From: Caldilinea sp. CFX5 | GTDB lineage: Bacteria > Chloroflexota > Anaerolineae > Caldilineales > Caldilineaceae | DNA: 64,000 nt | NCBI GenBank assembly: GCA_021405325.1 | Contig: QWII01000006.1 | Coordinates: forward strand, 62,001-126,000 | Direction: 5' to 3' | Shown here: positions 1-8,562 of the stretch, one piece after another | Layout of the letters: every line of letters starts with the position of its first letter | Numbering within the stretch: the stretch's first letter is position 1 | The notes under the pieces: generated by a model | What the model was told of the DNA's origin: nothing | The model's input: the letters and a program-made list of their open reading frames with translations, nothing else | Databases searched by the model: none | Translations under genes and position numbers: made by a program

Positions 1-68
1 GCATTGTTGCTGTAGTCGATTTGATGACCAACCAACTGACCAACTAACCAACTAACAGGAGAAGTATC

Positions 69-1049
69 ATGAACCAGTATATCCTACGCCGCATCATCCA
101 AGCGCTGCCGGTCGTGTTGGGCATAACGATTGTCACCTTTACCTTTATTGAACTGGCGCCGGGCGATGCGGTGATGGCGATGATCCTGGCCGATATGCAG
201 AGCGGGGGACGCACGGTGCAGATCGATGTGGAGGCGATGCGCAAGCAATTTGGCCTCGATCAACCGGCGCCGGTGCGCTATGTGCGCTGGTTGGGTGAAT
301 TGTTGCAGGGTAACATGGGCGTGCGGCTGCGCAGCAAAATTCCGGTGGCGACAGAGATTGCGCGCCGCTTGCCCGCCACCCTGGAGTTGATGGGCTTTGC
401 GCTTTTGATCGCCATTGTGGTGGGCATTCCGCTGGGCGTTATTTCAGCGGTGCGCCAATATTCATGGCTCGACTATCTGTTGACGGCGGGCACCTTTTTA
501 GGGGTGGCGATTCCTTCCTTTTTTGCCGCCATTGCCGCCATCTATATTTTTTCCTTAAAACTCGGCTGGTTTCCCACCAGCGGCTATTCGACGCCGGGGC
601 AAAATTTTGGCCTGTTCGGCTGGCTCTTCAACCATGTCCAATATTTGATCATGCCGGCCACCATTTTAGGACTGGAAAGCATCGCCGGCATCAGTCGCTA
701 CATGCGCGCCAGCGTCTTGGAAGTGCTGCGCTTGGACTATGTGACCACGGCGCGCGCCAAAGGCTTGAACCGTTCCATTGTCTTAAGCCGCCATGTCTTG
801 CGCAATGCCCTGCTGCCGATTATCACCATTATCGGGCTGCGGCTGCCGGGGCTGCTGGGCGGTGCGCTGATTATCGAAACCATGTTCAACTGGCCGGGCA
901 TGGGCATTCTCTACATCGACGGCGTCAACACCCGTGACTTCCCGCTGATTATGGGTATGACCCTGGTCTCGGCCATTACGATTGTGGTCAGCAACTTGAT
1001 CACCGATGTGGCTTATAGCTTTGCCGATCCGCGGATTCGGTATGAGTAG
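69..1049 (+). CDS. ABC transporter permease, DppB/OppB family
   Basis: Inner-membrane permease of a peptide/oligosaccharide-type ABC importer (326 aa, normal family length). It starts MNQYILRRIIQALPVVLGI, the usual first-helix signature of this family, and has about six membrane segments. The EAA-type cytoplasmic loop is seen near residues 215-235 (LDYVTTARAKGL), where the ATPase docks. It ends with the typical DPRIRYE tail. The ATG is preceded by an AGGAGA ribosome site at 57-62. It is followed by a DppC-type partner, so the two form a heterodimeric channel. No ATPase genes lie downstream; they may precede this window. Substrate is unknown; members move peptides, nickel or oligosaccharides, and the neighbours favour a carbohydrate. 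Confidence 0.93.
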   Translation: MNQYILRRIIQALPVVLGITIVTFTFIELAPGDAVMAMILADMQSGGRTVQIDVEAMRKQFGLDQPAPVRYVRWLGELLQGNMGVRLRSKIPVATEIARRLPATLELMGFALLIAIVVGIPLGVISAVRQYSWLDYLLTAGTFLGVAIPSFFAAIAAIYIFSLKLGWFPTSGYSTPGQNFGLFGWLFNHVQYLIMPATILGLESIAGISRYMRASVLEVLRLDYVTTARAKGLNRSIVLSRHVLRNALLPIITIIGLRLPGLLGGALIIETMFNWPGMGILYIDGVNTRDFPLIMGMTLVSAITIVVSNLITDVAYSFADPRIRYE

Positions 1050-1065
1050 CGGGCTAATTGTTAAT

Positions 1066-1094
1066 GGAAAACAATTAACGATTAATTATTTTCC
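1066..1094. repeat. AT-rich inverted repeat between the permease genes
   Basis: Arms 1066-1078 and 1082-1094 match at 12 of 13 positions with a 3-base loop. It lies just after the first permease stop and could dampen or process the transcript before the second permease. Confidence 0.6.
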
Positions 1095-1142
1095 ACGAGG
1101 TATTGCTTAGTTGGTTGCTGAATAGGGTAAATAGGTTGTTGT

Positions 1143-2048
1143 ATGATTGCGAAACAGAGCATCTCTTCGGGGATGATGACAGGGATAAGTGATAGCCCGC
1201 GGGTGCGCTGGCGGGTGTGGCGGCGCTTTTTGCGCCATCGGTTGGCGGTGGTCAGTGCGCTCTTTCTGTTGCTGATGATCTTGCTGGCGTTTCCCTTGGC
1301 GCCGCTGGTGACCGCCGCCGACCCGGATCGGATTGACCTCAAGGCGATTGGCAAGCCACCCAGCCTGACCCATCCCTTTGGCACCGATTTGACCGGGCGC
1401 GATCTCTGGAGCCGGCTGGTCTATGGCGGGCGGGTCTCGCTGTCGGTGGGGGTCGTCGCGGTGTCGATCTATGTGACGTTGGGGGTGCTGCTGGGCAGTT
1501 TGGCCGGCTACTACGGCGGACGGGTTGATAATTGGATCATGCGTTTTACCGAGGTGGTGATGGCCTTCCCGACGCTGATTATTTTGATTACGATCGTCGC
1601 CATTGTCGGCCCTGGTCTCTTTAATTCGATGATTGCGATTGGGCTGATCGGCTGGACCGGCATTGCGCGCCTGGTGCGCGGTCAGATCCTCTCCCTGCGG
1701 GCAATGGATTTTGTCACTGCCGCACGAGCCGTCGGCGCGCCGCAGGCGCGCATTTTGCTGCAACATATCCTGCCCAATGTGGTCGCCCCACTGATTGTGG
1801 CCGCCACTTTTGGCATTGCCGGCGCCATCCTCACTGAGGCCGGGTTGAGCTTTTTGGGCCTGGGTATCAAACCGCCGACGCCCAGTTGGGGCAACATGAT
1901 CAACGAAGCGCAACAGTTGACCGTCATCGAAAGCAAACCGTGGATCTGGCTGGGGCCGGGCTTGCTGATCACCCTCTCAGTGCTGGCAATCAACTTTATC
2001 GGCGACGGGCTGCGCGATGCCCTTGACCCGCGTATGACCCTGGATTAA
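1143..2048 (+). CDS. ABC transporter permease, DppC/OppC family
   Basis: Second permease of the importer (301 aa). The N-terminal cytoplasmic stretch with VWRRFLRHRLAVVSALFLL is typical of OppC/DppC. The HPFGTDLTGRDLWSRLVYGGR motif at about residues 76-96 is diagnostic of the family. The EAA loop is near residue 190 (MDFVTAARAVGAP). The C-terminal part has EAGLSFLGLGIKPPTPSWG, also characteristic. No strong ribosome site precedes the ATG at 1143; starts at 1173 or 1176 are possible and would remove only about ten residues. It pairs with the upstream DppB-type gene, separated by about 90 bases that carry a small hairpin. Confidence 0.93.
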   Translation: MIAKQSISSGMMTGISDSPRVRWRVWRRFLRHRLAVVSALFLLLMILLAFPLAPLVTAADPDRIDLKAIGKPPSLTHPFGTDLTGRDLWSRLVYGGRVSLSVGVVAVSIYVTLGVLLGSLAGYYGGRVDNWIMRFTEVVMAFPTLIILITIVAIVGPGLFNSMIAIGLIGWTGIARLVRGQILSLRAMDFVTAARAVGAPQARILLQHILPNVVAPLIVAATFGIAGAILTEAGLSFLGLGIKPPTPSWGNMINEAQQLTVIESKPWIWLGPGLLITLSVLAINFIGDGLRDALDPRMTLD

Positions 2049-2058
2049 GCCACAGTTT

Positions 2059-2122
2059 TGGTAACTGCTCAGCGCCTCGCCAGTCACGGACCGGCCAGGC
2101 GCTGAGCAGTTACCAGTTTTTA
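2059..2122 (+). terminator. Large hairpin followed by a T-run
   Basis: Arms 2059-2081 and 2093-2115 match at 22 of 23 positions. A run of T residues follows at about 2117-2121. It sits right after the second permease stop and before a clear promoter, so it probably ends the upstream transcript. The loop contains the TCACGGACCGG word that recurs in the palindrome at 45197-45261. Confidence 0.65.
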
Positions 2123-2127
2123 TGCAA

Positions 2128-2156
2128 TTGACAACCGTACAAGTGTCATCTATACT
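2128..2156 (+). promoter_or_regulatory. Sigma-70-type promoter for the binding-protein gene
   Basis: TTGACA at 2128-2133 and TATACT at 2151-2156 with a 17-base spacer is close to the sigma-70 consensus. It predicts a transcript start near 2163 and a leader of about 125 bases. It would let the binding protein and second permease pair be transcribed apart from the first pair. Confidence 0.75.
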
Positions 2157-2288
2157 AAATTTGTAGAATAATACGATGATTCCCTATGCTTTCTCCATTC
2201 CATCCTACGGCGCGGACCAGAAAGCGACCTTTATCTCCTGGAACAATGTTACTGTTGGGTACTCATGAAAATCGAAGAGGAGTTTGAT

Positions 2289-3947
2289 ATGGAAAAACTA
2301 ACACGGCGTGATTTTCTTCGTATCTCTTCCACGATGGCAGCCGGCGGCCTGCTGGTTGCCTGTGCGCCGGTCGCCACACCCGCCGGCGAGAGTGCGGCGC
2401 CGGCCGCCGGCGCGGCAACGACGGCGGGGGAAAGTGCGCCCGCGGCGGCCGGCACACAAGTGTTGCGCAAGCGGGTGCCTAATCCCTTTACCAATATTTT
2501 GCCCCACAAGGCCGGTGGTGAGGACCGTGATCAAGTCTACTATGCCTTTGCCCCGCCCTACTGGCTCACGCCCAGCGGTGGCGTCGAACCCGGCTTTGCC
2601 CTCAGCCACACCGTGAGTGACGATCAACTCACCTGGACGATCAAACTTGACCCGGCAGCGGTCTTCTCCAATGGCAAGCCGATCACGGCGCAGGCGGTCA
2701 AACAGTGCTGGGAATGGGGCATGATGCCTGACAATGCGGTCTCATGGGGCGGCTCCTATCTGCTGCTAAAACCGGTGACCGGCGCCATTAACATTTGGGA
2801 GGGTAAGGCGACCACAGCCGATGGCTTTGTAGCAGTGGATGACCAAACGCTGGAGATCAAATTTAATTCTATTCCCTACGGCTGGGAAGGTGCACTGTCA
2901 CAGCACTATTTGGGGGTCTTTGACGCTGAAGAGGCGATTGCCAAGGGTGAAGAATTTCTGACCAACCCGGTCACCTCCGGTCCCTATTTGATCAAGCTCG
3001 ATGCCGGTACCGGCGTTTGTACGTTGGAGCGCAACCCCCAATGGTGGCGGGAGGCGCCCAACATTGAACGCTATGAGACGGTGGTGATCAACGATGACCA
3101 GGCTGCGCTAATTGCCTTTGAGAATGGCGAGGTCGATCTGTTGATGGCCTGGTTCCAGTTGGTACAGGCCGCCAAAGATCAATTCCCTGAACTGATGCAC
3201 GAAACGGGGGCGACGCCGGGCGCCTGGTTCCTGGATGTCAACAGCGGTTTGGCGCCCACCGATGATGTGTGGGTGCGCCGCGCCCTGCTCCATTCGATCG
3301 ACCGGCGCGCCGCGGTAGAGCAGTTGAGCGCCGGTTCGATCAACCCGATTGATAGCATTATGAATAACATCTTCCCCTGCTTTAACCCCGACCAGACCAT
3401 TCCCTATGATCCCGACCTGGCGCGCGAGGAATTAGCCAAGTCGAGCTATGGCAGCGCCGACAAGGTGCCGGTAATTCGCGCCTATTATCCCGCCGGGCGC
3501 GCCTTGTGGGGCGACTTCCTCACCTTTTTCCAGGATCAGTGGTCACGGGAACTGGGATTGAAAGTAGAGGTTTCCGAATGGCAAGGGCCGCGACCGGACG
3601 ACTGGAACCTCTTCCGCGCCAGCTTTGGCGCCTCGATCCCCGATGAATCATACTACCTGACCCAAATGTTCGGCTCCACCGGCGCCCAGGCCACCGTCAA
3701 CAAGGCCAGCACACCGGAGTTGGATGCCATCTTTAGCCAGGCCGACACCATGCATCCCTCACAGCAGGCCGAACGCTGCGAACTCTATCGCCAAGCCGAG
3801 ACTATGGTGCTGGAAGACGGCAAAAACATCCCCCTGGGCACCACCAATATCTTTATGGTGATCCAGCCGTGGGTGAAGTGGGACGAAGCCTCCTTCCCGT
3901 GGCCCTATCTGCTCAACTGGAGTCAGTGGCGGGTGGAGAAGGCGTAA
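2289..3947 (+). CDS. ABC transporter substrate-binding lipoprotein (SBP_bac_5 family)
   Basis: Extracellular solute receptor of a dipeptide/oligosaccharide-type importer (552 aa). The N-terminus MEKLTRRDFLRISSTMAAG has the Tat twin-arginine motif. A lipobox (GLLVACAP) follows, so the mature protein is probably membrane-anchored at its Cys. A low-complexity Ala/Gly linker follows, then the SBP_bac_5 fold with the family pattern VSDDQLTWTIKLDP..FSNGKPITAQAV. I chose the ATG at 2289 because GAAGAGGAG at 2274-2282 is well placed and because this start exposes the Tat motif; an in-frame ATG at 2265 would add eight residues. It lies between two permease pairs and may serve both. Substrate unknown. 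Confidence 0.92.
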   Translation: MEKLTRRDFLRISSTMAAGGLLVACAPVATPAGESAAPAAGAATTAGESAPAAAGTQVLRKRVPNPFTNILPHKAGGEDRDQVYYAFAPPYWLTPSGGVEPGFALSHTVSDDQLTWTIKLDPAAVFSNGKPITAQAVKQCWEWGMMPDNAVSWGGSYLLLKPVTGAINIWEGKATTADGFVAVDDQTLEIKFNSIPYGWEGALSQHYLGVFDAEEAIAKGEEFLTNPVTSGPYLIKLDAGTGVCTLERNPQWWREAPNIERYETVVINDDQAALIAFENGEVDLLMAWFQLVQAAKDQFPELMHETGATPGAWFLDVNSGLAPTDDVWVRRALLHSIDRRAAVEQLSAGSINPIDSIMNNIFPCFNPDQTIPYDPDLAREELAKSSYGSADKVPVIRAYYPAGRALWGDFLTFFQDQWSRELGLKVEVSEWQGPRPDDWNLFRASFGASIPDESYYLTQMFGSTGAQATVNKASTPELDAIFSQADTMHPSQQAERCELYRQAETMVLEDGKNIPLGTTNIFMVIQPWVKWDEASFPWPYLLNWSQWRVEKA

Positions 3948-3965
3948 AAATGGGTAATGGATAAC

Positions 3966-4012
3966 GGTTACTGGTTAATGGTGTCGTGACTATTTGCCAT
4001 TAACCAGTAACC
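3966..4012. repeat. Intergenic inverted repeat, perfect 16-bp arms
   Basis: Arms 3966-3981 and 3997-4012 are perfectly complementary. The repeated word is of the TGGTTAATGG type. It fills the gap between the binding protein and the next permease. There is no T-tract, so it is more likely a processing or stability element than a terminator. Confidence 0.75.
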
Positions 4013-4031
4013 GGAAACGAATAGAAAAGCA

Positions 4032-4982
4032 ATGCTGAAGTATACTCTAATCCGTTTTGTACAGACGATTCCAACCATCTTGGGCGTGATCTTTTTGACC
4101 TTTCTGCTGGGTTTTTATGGCCCTGGCGACCCGTTGCAATATCAGTTCGGGGAGCAACTGCCGCCGGACCCGGCGGCACTGGAACGGCTGCGCGAAGCCT
4201 ATGGGCTGAACCGCCCCTTTCTGGTGCAATTTGGCGATTATGTGTGGGGACTGCTTCAGGGTGATCTGGGCAAATCGCTGGTGGTCTTTCGCAACCTGTC
4301 GGTGAGCAAGATGCTGATGGAACGCCTAACGATCTCTATGCAGTTGGGCGCCGTCTCTACCCTGTTGTTGGCGTTGCTGGGCATCCCGTTGGGCATTTTG
4401 GCCGCCTACAAACACAATTCCTGGCTCGACTACGGCATTGTGAGCGCGTCGGCGCTAGTGCAAACGGTGCCGGTCTTTGTGCTGGCGCCCGTTGCCATGT
4501 TGATCTTTTCGGTGCAACTCCGGTGGGTGGACAAGGTGATCGGCTGGGGCGGCATCTTTGACCAGCGGGTGATCTTACCGGTGTTAATCCTGGCGATCAA
4601 TCCCCTCCTGGGGGTCATCCGCCAAATGCGTTCGGCGGTGTTGGAAGAGCTAGGCGAAGATTATATGCGCACGGCGCGCGCCAAAGGCATCCACGAACGG
4701 GGCGTCCTCTGGCGTCATCTGCTGAAAAATGCCTTGACGCCGATTGTGACCACCCTGAGCTTTCGTCTGGGGGGCATCCTCACCGGCGCCTTTTTCATTG
4801 AGGCGATCTTTGGCATTCCCGGCTTTGGTGAGCAAGGCGTGCGCGCCATTCAATCCTTTGACTATCCATTGCTCATGGGCACTACGCTGGTCGGCGCCGG
4901 CTTTATTATCGCCGCCAACTTTATCGCCGATATTTTGTACGCCCTGCTCGACCCCCGTGTGCGCCAACGCATTCTCGCCTAG
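4032..4982 (+). CDS. ABC transporter permease, DppB/OppB family (second pair)
   Basis: 316 aa DppB-type integral membrane permease, with the family start MLKYTLIRFVQTIPTILGVI and about six helices. The EAA-like docking loop is near residue 210 (EDYMRTARAKGI) and the C-terminus is ALLDPRVRQ. It is clearly diverged from the permease at 69-1049 (different loops and insertions), so this is not a recent duplication. It lies 85 bases after the binding-protein gene with a hairpin between, consistent with one operon. No ATPase component is adjacent. Confidence 0.92.
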   Translation: MLKYTLIRFVQTIPTILGVIFLTFLLGFYGPGDPLQYQFGEQLPPDPAALERLREAYGLNRPFLVQFGDYVWGLLQGDLGKSLVVFRNLSVSKMLMERLTISMQLGAVSTLLLALLGIPLGILAAYKHNSWLDYGIVSASALVQTVPVFVLAPVAMLIFSVQLRWVDKVIGWGGIFDQRVILPVLILAINPLLGVIRQMRSAVLEELGEDYMRTARAKGIHERGVLWRHLLKNALTPIVTTLSFRLGGILTGAFFIEAIFGIPGFGEQGVRAIQSFDYPLLMGTTLVGAGFIIAANFIADILYALLDPRVRQRILA

Positions 4983-4997
4983 CGCAATACCCAACCC

Positions 4998-5074
4998 CGT
5001 GATACGTGATACGTGATAGGTGATGCGTGATTTTACACGCAACACGCAACACGCATCACGTATCACGTATCACG
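4998..5074. repeat. Inverted repeat built from tandem ACGTGAT units
   Basis: The left part (about 4998-5029) carries tandem 7-8 bp units of the ACGTGAT type. The right part (about 5051-5074) is its reverse complement with one unit fewer. Arms therefore differ in unit number, suggesting growth by slippage inside a palindrome. Confidence 0.75.
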
Positions 5075-5102
5075 CAATTCAGAAATTTTCGAGGGAGTCT
5101 TT

Positions 5103-6074
5103 GTGGCAAATACCATCTTCGCCAAGGGGGTTGCACCGATCAAGGAAGAGCGTCTGCGCCCGCCGCGCAGCCTGTGGGGCGACGCCTGGCGGCGGCTCCG
5201 GCGCAACCGGCTGGCGCTCTTTGGCTTGAGCGTGATGCTCTTTTTCCTGATCGTCTCCTTTGTCGGCCCCTTGCTCTCCCCCTATGATTATACACAGACC
5301 GATCTGACGGCGGCCAAGCAAGGCCCGTCCCTGAGCCACTGGTTCGGCACCGATACGTTGGGGCGCGATGTCCTGACGCGTGTCCTCTACGGGGGGCGCA
5401 CGGCGCTGCTGGTCGGGTTGATGGTGGTTCTGGTCAGCACCGGGTTGGGCATGTTTTTGGGGGGGCTGGGCGCCTATCTGGGGGGCCGTGTCGACAGTTT
5501 CATTATGCGCCTGGCCGACATCTTCATGGCCTTTCCCGGTCTGCTCCTGGCGCTCTTTATTGATGCCACGGTCAAAAAGCCGGTGGCGGAAGCAATGTAC
5601 AGGCTCTATGAGCAGACGGGCTATGAAATCTTCAACAATCGGGCGGCGTTGGACTATCTGATTGTTCTGGGCGCCCTGGCGCTGGCGAGTTGGCCCTACC
5701 CGGCGCGCCTGATTCGCGGCCAGATTTTGTCGGTGCGCGAGGAGGATTTTGTGCTGGCGGCGCGCGCCGTCGGCGTCCGCACCGGTCACATTCTACGTCG
5801 GCATATTATCCCCAACACCCTGGCGCCGATGATTGTCTCCATGTCAGCCGGTTTTGGCGGCGCCATGTTGGCCGAAGCCTCGATCAGCTATCTGGGGCTG
5901 GGCATTCAACCGCCGGGCGCCAGTTGGGGCAAGATGATCAGCGAGGCCCAGGTGACCTGGCGCCAACACCCGCACTTGATCATTATGCCCGGCATGGTCT
6001 TGTCGATCATTGTCTTTGCTGCCAATACCTTGGGCGATGGGCTGAATGATGCGCTCAACGTCCGTCAACGGTAA
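5103..6074 (+). CDS. ABC transporter permease, DppC/OppC family (second pair)
   Basis: 323 aa DppC-type permease. The GTG start at 5103 follows a GAGGGAG ribosome site. The family motif HWFGTDTLGRDVLTRVLYGGR lies near residues 80-100. The EAA loop is EDFVLAARAVGV near residue 215, followed by EASISYLGLGIQPPGASWG. There is a charged, non-conserved insertion around residues 155-180 (KKPVAEAMYRLYEQTGYE), longer than in the permease at 1143-2048. It pairs with the 4032-4982 gene. The next gene begins 20 bases after the stop, so co-transcription with the propeller-type carbohydrate protein is likely and supports a sugar-related substrate. Confidence 0.92.
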   Translation: MANTIFAKGVAPIKEERLRPPRSLWGDAWRRLRRNRLALFGLSVMLFFLIVSFVGPLLSPYDYTQTDLTAAKQGPSLSHWFGTDTLGRDVLTRVLYGGRTALLVGLMVVLVSTGLGMFLGGLGAYLGGRVDSFIMRLADIFMAFPGLLLALFIDATVKKPVAEAMYRLYEQTGYEIFNNRAALDYLIVLGALALASWPYPARLIRGQILSVREEDFVLAARAVGVRTGHILRRHIIPNTLAPMIVSMSAGFGGAMLAEASISYLGLGIQPPGASWGKMISEAQVTWRQHPHLIIMPGMVLSIIVFAANTLGDGLNDALNVRQR

Positions 6075-6094
6075 ACGCCACCGCGAGGCAACCT

Positions 6095-7492
6095 ATGCAA
6101 ACCATCTTATTTCTCGACAACTGGCTCATTGAAAAGCAGATCTGCCTGGAGCGGATCTGGCATCAGCCGCGCTTTGTCAAAGAGCTTTTCGACGACTTTC
6201 ACCCCCGTGTGCTGGGCTATTCGGGCTATGACACCGTCTTTTATGACGAACGCCTGGGCAAGTATGTCATGTATGTCGCCGTCTATCCGCCCGAAGCGGA
6301 CCCTGGCACTTTTGTCGTCCGCCTGCAAACCGATGATCCCTACCACTGGCCCAATCCGATCTATGATGCAACGATAACGCCGGCCTGGAAAGGCTTTCAG
6401 GATGTGGTTGTCGATGAGCAGGGCGAACGCTTTTGGGCCGTCTACAACCGCACTTTGCACGGCGCCCCCCACGCCGACCGGGGCTATTTGATGACGACCT
6501 ACCACCCGAACCGCGCCGTGCGCAGCAGCGTCTTTGGCTTTTCCCCGGACGGGTTGCGCTACAAAATTGAATATGAGCGCCCTTGGCAAAATTCACGCAG
6601 CGATACCTGGTGCGGCTGGCTCTGGAATGCCCGCGCCGGCTTCTACCAGATTATCACCCGCCCCGTCCATGTGGACCGGCGCATTGCCACCGTCACTACC
6701 ACTGACTGGCAGCAGTTCACCCCGCCGCAAACGTTGCTCCAACCCGACGCCTTTGACCTGCCCGGCGCCGAATTCTACTCCATGCCCGTCATCCCCTACG
6801 AAGACCTTTTTATTGGCATGGTGCATTTGATGAACCCCGACACCTTTGAGGAGCGGCGGGTCAAGATGGGCGGACGGGTGCAAACCCAACTGACCTACAG
6901 CTACAATGGCCTCAACTGGTATCGCACTGTGCGTCAGCCCTTTATCGCCACCCGCGACTATGGCTTGCTGGGCGGCGGACAGATCTACGGCATGGAACTG
7001 TTGCGCACCCGTGATAACAAATTGTTGATCTTTTCCTCCGCCTCGTTGGGAGAACATGCTGCTTATCCCGATATGCAAAAAGCCGGGCTGGATACGCGCG
7101 GTTTCTTTGGTATGACCCTGCACGAGTTGCGGCTGGATGGCTTTTGTGCCATGAAGACTTGGGGCAAAGATGGGTTGCTGCGCACCAAAACTATCATCCC
7201 CCAAGCCGCCGACCTGAGTCTTAACGTGCGCACCACCAAACACACCGCGGTACGTGTGCAACTGCTCGACGGCGAAAGCGGTCAGCCCATCCCCGGCTAC
7301 ACACTGGATGAGGCGATTCCGATTAGCGGGGATCACCTCTTTGCCCAGCCGCGCTGGCAGGCGCACACCGACTTGCGCGAGCTGGTCGGCAAGCCGATCC
7401 GCCTTGAGATCGCCATGCGCGAGGCTGAGGTCTTCGCCATTCGCGTCGATTGTCAACTCTATGTCGGCACCGAGCCGACGGCGGGGGTATAG
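6095..7492 (+). CDS. Glycoside-hydrolase-like five-bladed propeller protein
   Basis: 465 aa soluble protein with no signal peptide. The pattern resembles the GH43/32/62 five-bladed beta-propeller superfamily: repeated Trp/Tyr/Asp-rich strands, such as YDTVFYDERLGKYVMYVA near residue 50 and YSYNGLNWYRT near residue 270. A C-terminal beta-sandwich-like region (about residues 370-460) has GKPIRLEIAMREAEVFAI, often appended to such proteins. I cannot assign catalytic acids with certainty, so it may be a hydrolase or only a binding protein. It starts 20 bases after the permease gene and is probably in the same operon, acting on the imported sugar in the cytoplasm. Confidence 0.6.
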   Translation: MQTILFLDNWLIEKQICLERIWHQPRFVKELFDDFHPRVLGYSGYDTVFYDERLGKYVMYVAVYPPEADPGTFVVRLQTDDPYHWPNPIYDATITPAWKGFQDVVVDEQGERFWAVYNRTLHGAPHADRGYLMTTYHPNRAVRSSVFGFSPDGLRYKIEYERPWQNSRSDTWCGWLWNARAGFYQIITRPVHVDRRIATVTTTDWQQFTPPQTLLQPDAFDLPGAEFYSMPVIPYEDLFIGMVHLMNPDTFEERRVKMGGRVQTQLTYSYNGLNWYRTVRQPFIATRDYGLLGGGQIYGMELLRTRDNKLLIFSSASLGEHAAYPDMQKAGLDTRGFFGMTLHELRLDGFCAMKTWGKDGLLRTKTIIPQAADLSLNVRTTKHTAVRVQLLDGESGQPIPGYTLDEAIPISGDHLFAQPRWQAHTDLRELVGKPIRLEIAMREAEVFAIRVDCQLYVGTEPTAGV

Positions 7493-7562
7493 CCCTGTGG
7501 AGCTACTCCATGAAGCGCACCGGGGGATTTGCGGCAAGCAAGGGAAAATCTACTTTTCTCTC

Positions 7563-7592
7563 CTAAACTCAACCGTTCCTACGGGACGAAAG
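7563..7592. repeat. Dispersed short repeat (copy 1)
   Basis: About 30 bases with a CTCAACCGTTCCTACGGGAC core. A reverse-oriented relative lies at 54269-54300 and a shorter one at 61304-61328. Apart from it, the 158-base gap 7493-7650 holds nothing I recognise. Confidence 0.5.
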
Positions 7593-7650
7593 CGCACGCA
7601 CCTTGTACGCTATCAGCCGGTCTTACGCTAAATAATAGAACGATAGACTA

Positions 7651-8103
7651 ATGAACACGTTGAGCCGTGAGCAAATTGTGAATGAGCTATATCGCCTGGG
7701 GCTGGGCGCTGGGCAGATCGTCTTTGTTCACAGTTCGCTCAGTAGCCTAGGCCATGTGCAAGGTGGGGCGGCGACGGTGGTTGATGCCTTTCTGGCCGTG
7801 TTAGGCGTGACGGGAACGCTGGTTGTCCCGACCTTCACCTTTGCCCACGGGCGCGCTGAGGAACCCATCTTCGACCCATACCACGACCGGTCGGAGATGG
7901 GCGCGATTACGGAGGCAGTGCGCACCCGCCCCGGCGCGCGACGGAGTTGTCATCTGTTGCATGGCGTGGCGCGCTATCGGCAAGACCCGCTGCTCTTTGT
8001 AAAGACGGCGCCTGATTATCACCCCATCAGTGGCGGGGTGGTGACGGGGGAGTTGTACAAGGAAAAAGTGGTGGTTGTGCCGGAACAGGTCTGCCATTTA
8101 TGA
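7651..8103 (+). pseudogene. AAC(3)-like N-acetyltransferase, C-terminally truncated
   Basis: The first ~110 residues match the aminoglycoside 3-N-acetyltransferase/YokD family: IVFVHSSLSSLG near residue 25, GTLVVPTFTFAH near residue 52, and FDPYHDRSEMGAITEAVRTRPGA near residue 75. Family members are usually 260-280 aa, but this one has 150. After the LLHGVA segment the remaining ~45 residues no longer resemble the family, and the reading frame ends against the convergent toxin gene with a 6-base overlap. I read it as a broken gene whose 3' half was lost, perhaps when the toxin-antitoxin pair arrived. The foreign tail could come from another metabolic gene. An active short acetyltransferase is unlikely. 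Confidence 0.65.
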
Positions 8104-8562
8104 AAACATGATTTGTATTTCGCCTTCGGCCAACAAACCGGCTTTTTTTAGTTGCTTAAGCAAATTCGTCAAACGAATCGAACTGATTCCTTCATGTTTA
8201 CAATAGTCGATAGCTCTACTATCGTGACTAACGAAGGTGAAGTTAACGCGACGACATAGTGCAATCGCCTGTGCCTCGCCATCACCGAATTTCCTTGGCA
8301 ATGCACGCATGAATTGCCGGTCAATTTGCGTCAAAGACAATACTGGTAATTTACCTGTGCGAATCCATTGCACCACATCTGTCAAATATTTGACGCCATT
8401 GTCTAAACCAGTTTCTAACTCACGTTGAATCGCAGGCGTAATATAGATATAACCGACTGAAAGGTGTAACAATAAGTCAAGTCGATTGATTCTGGCGAAA
8501 CGGGTTACCACATTTGTATCAAAAATATAGTTATTGGGGATGGGGGATGTTGAAACCAGCAT
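8098..8562 (-). CDS. PIN-domain toxin of a type II toxin-antitoxin pair
   Basis: 154 aa predicted PIN-type ribonuclease. Residues 12-18 hold the first acidic motif (FDTNVVT), a conserved Glu follows near residue 50 (QRELETG), GDGEAQAIAL near residue 93 supplies the middle acids, and VSHDSRAI near residue 112 the last Asp. These are the metal-binding acids expected of a PIN nuclease. Its start overlaps the end of the upstream antitoxin gene by 32 bases, a usual arrangement for such pairs. Target RNA is unknown. Confidence 0.8.
   Translation of the reverse strand: MLVSTSPIPNNYIFDTNVVTRFARINRLDLLLHLSVGYIYITPAIQRELETGLDNGVKYLTDVVQWIRTGKLPVLSLTQIDRQFMRALPRKFGDGEAQAIALCRRVNFTFVSHDSRAIDYCKHEGISSIRLTNLLKQLKKAGLLAEGEIQIMFS

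Noticed and set aside
5690..6049. 119-codon plus-strand frame inside the second DppC-type permease
   Set aside because: Lies wholly within a well-supported gene in another frame, without a ribosome site or family match.
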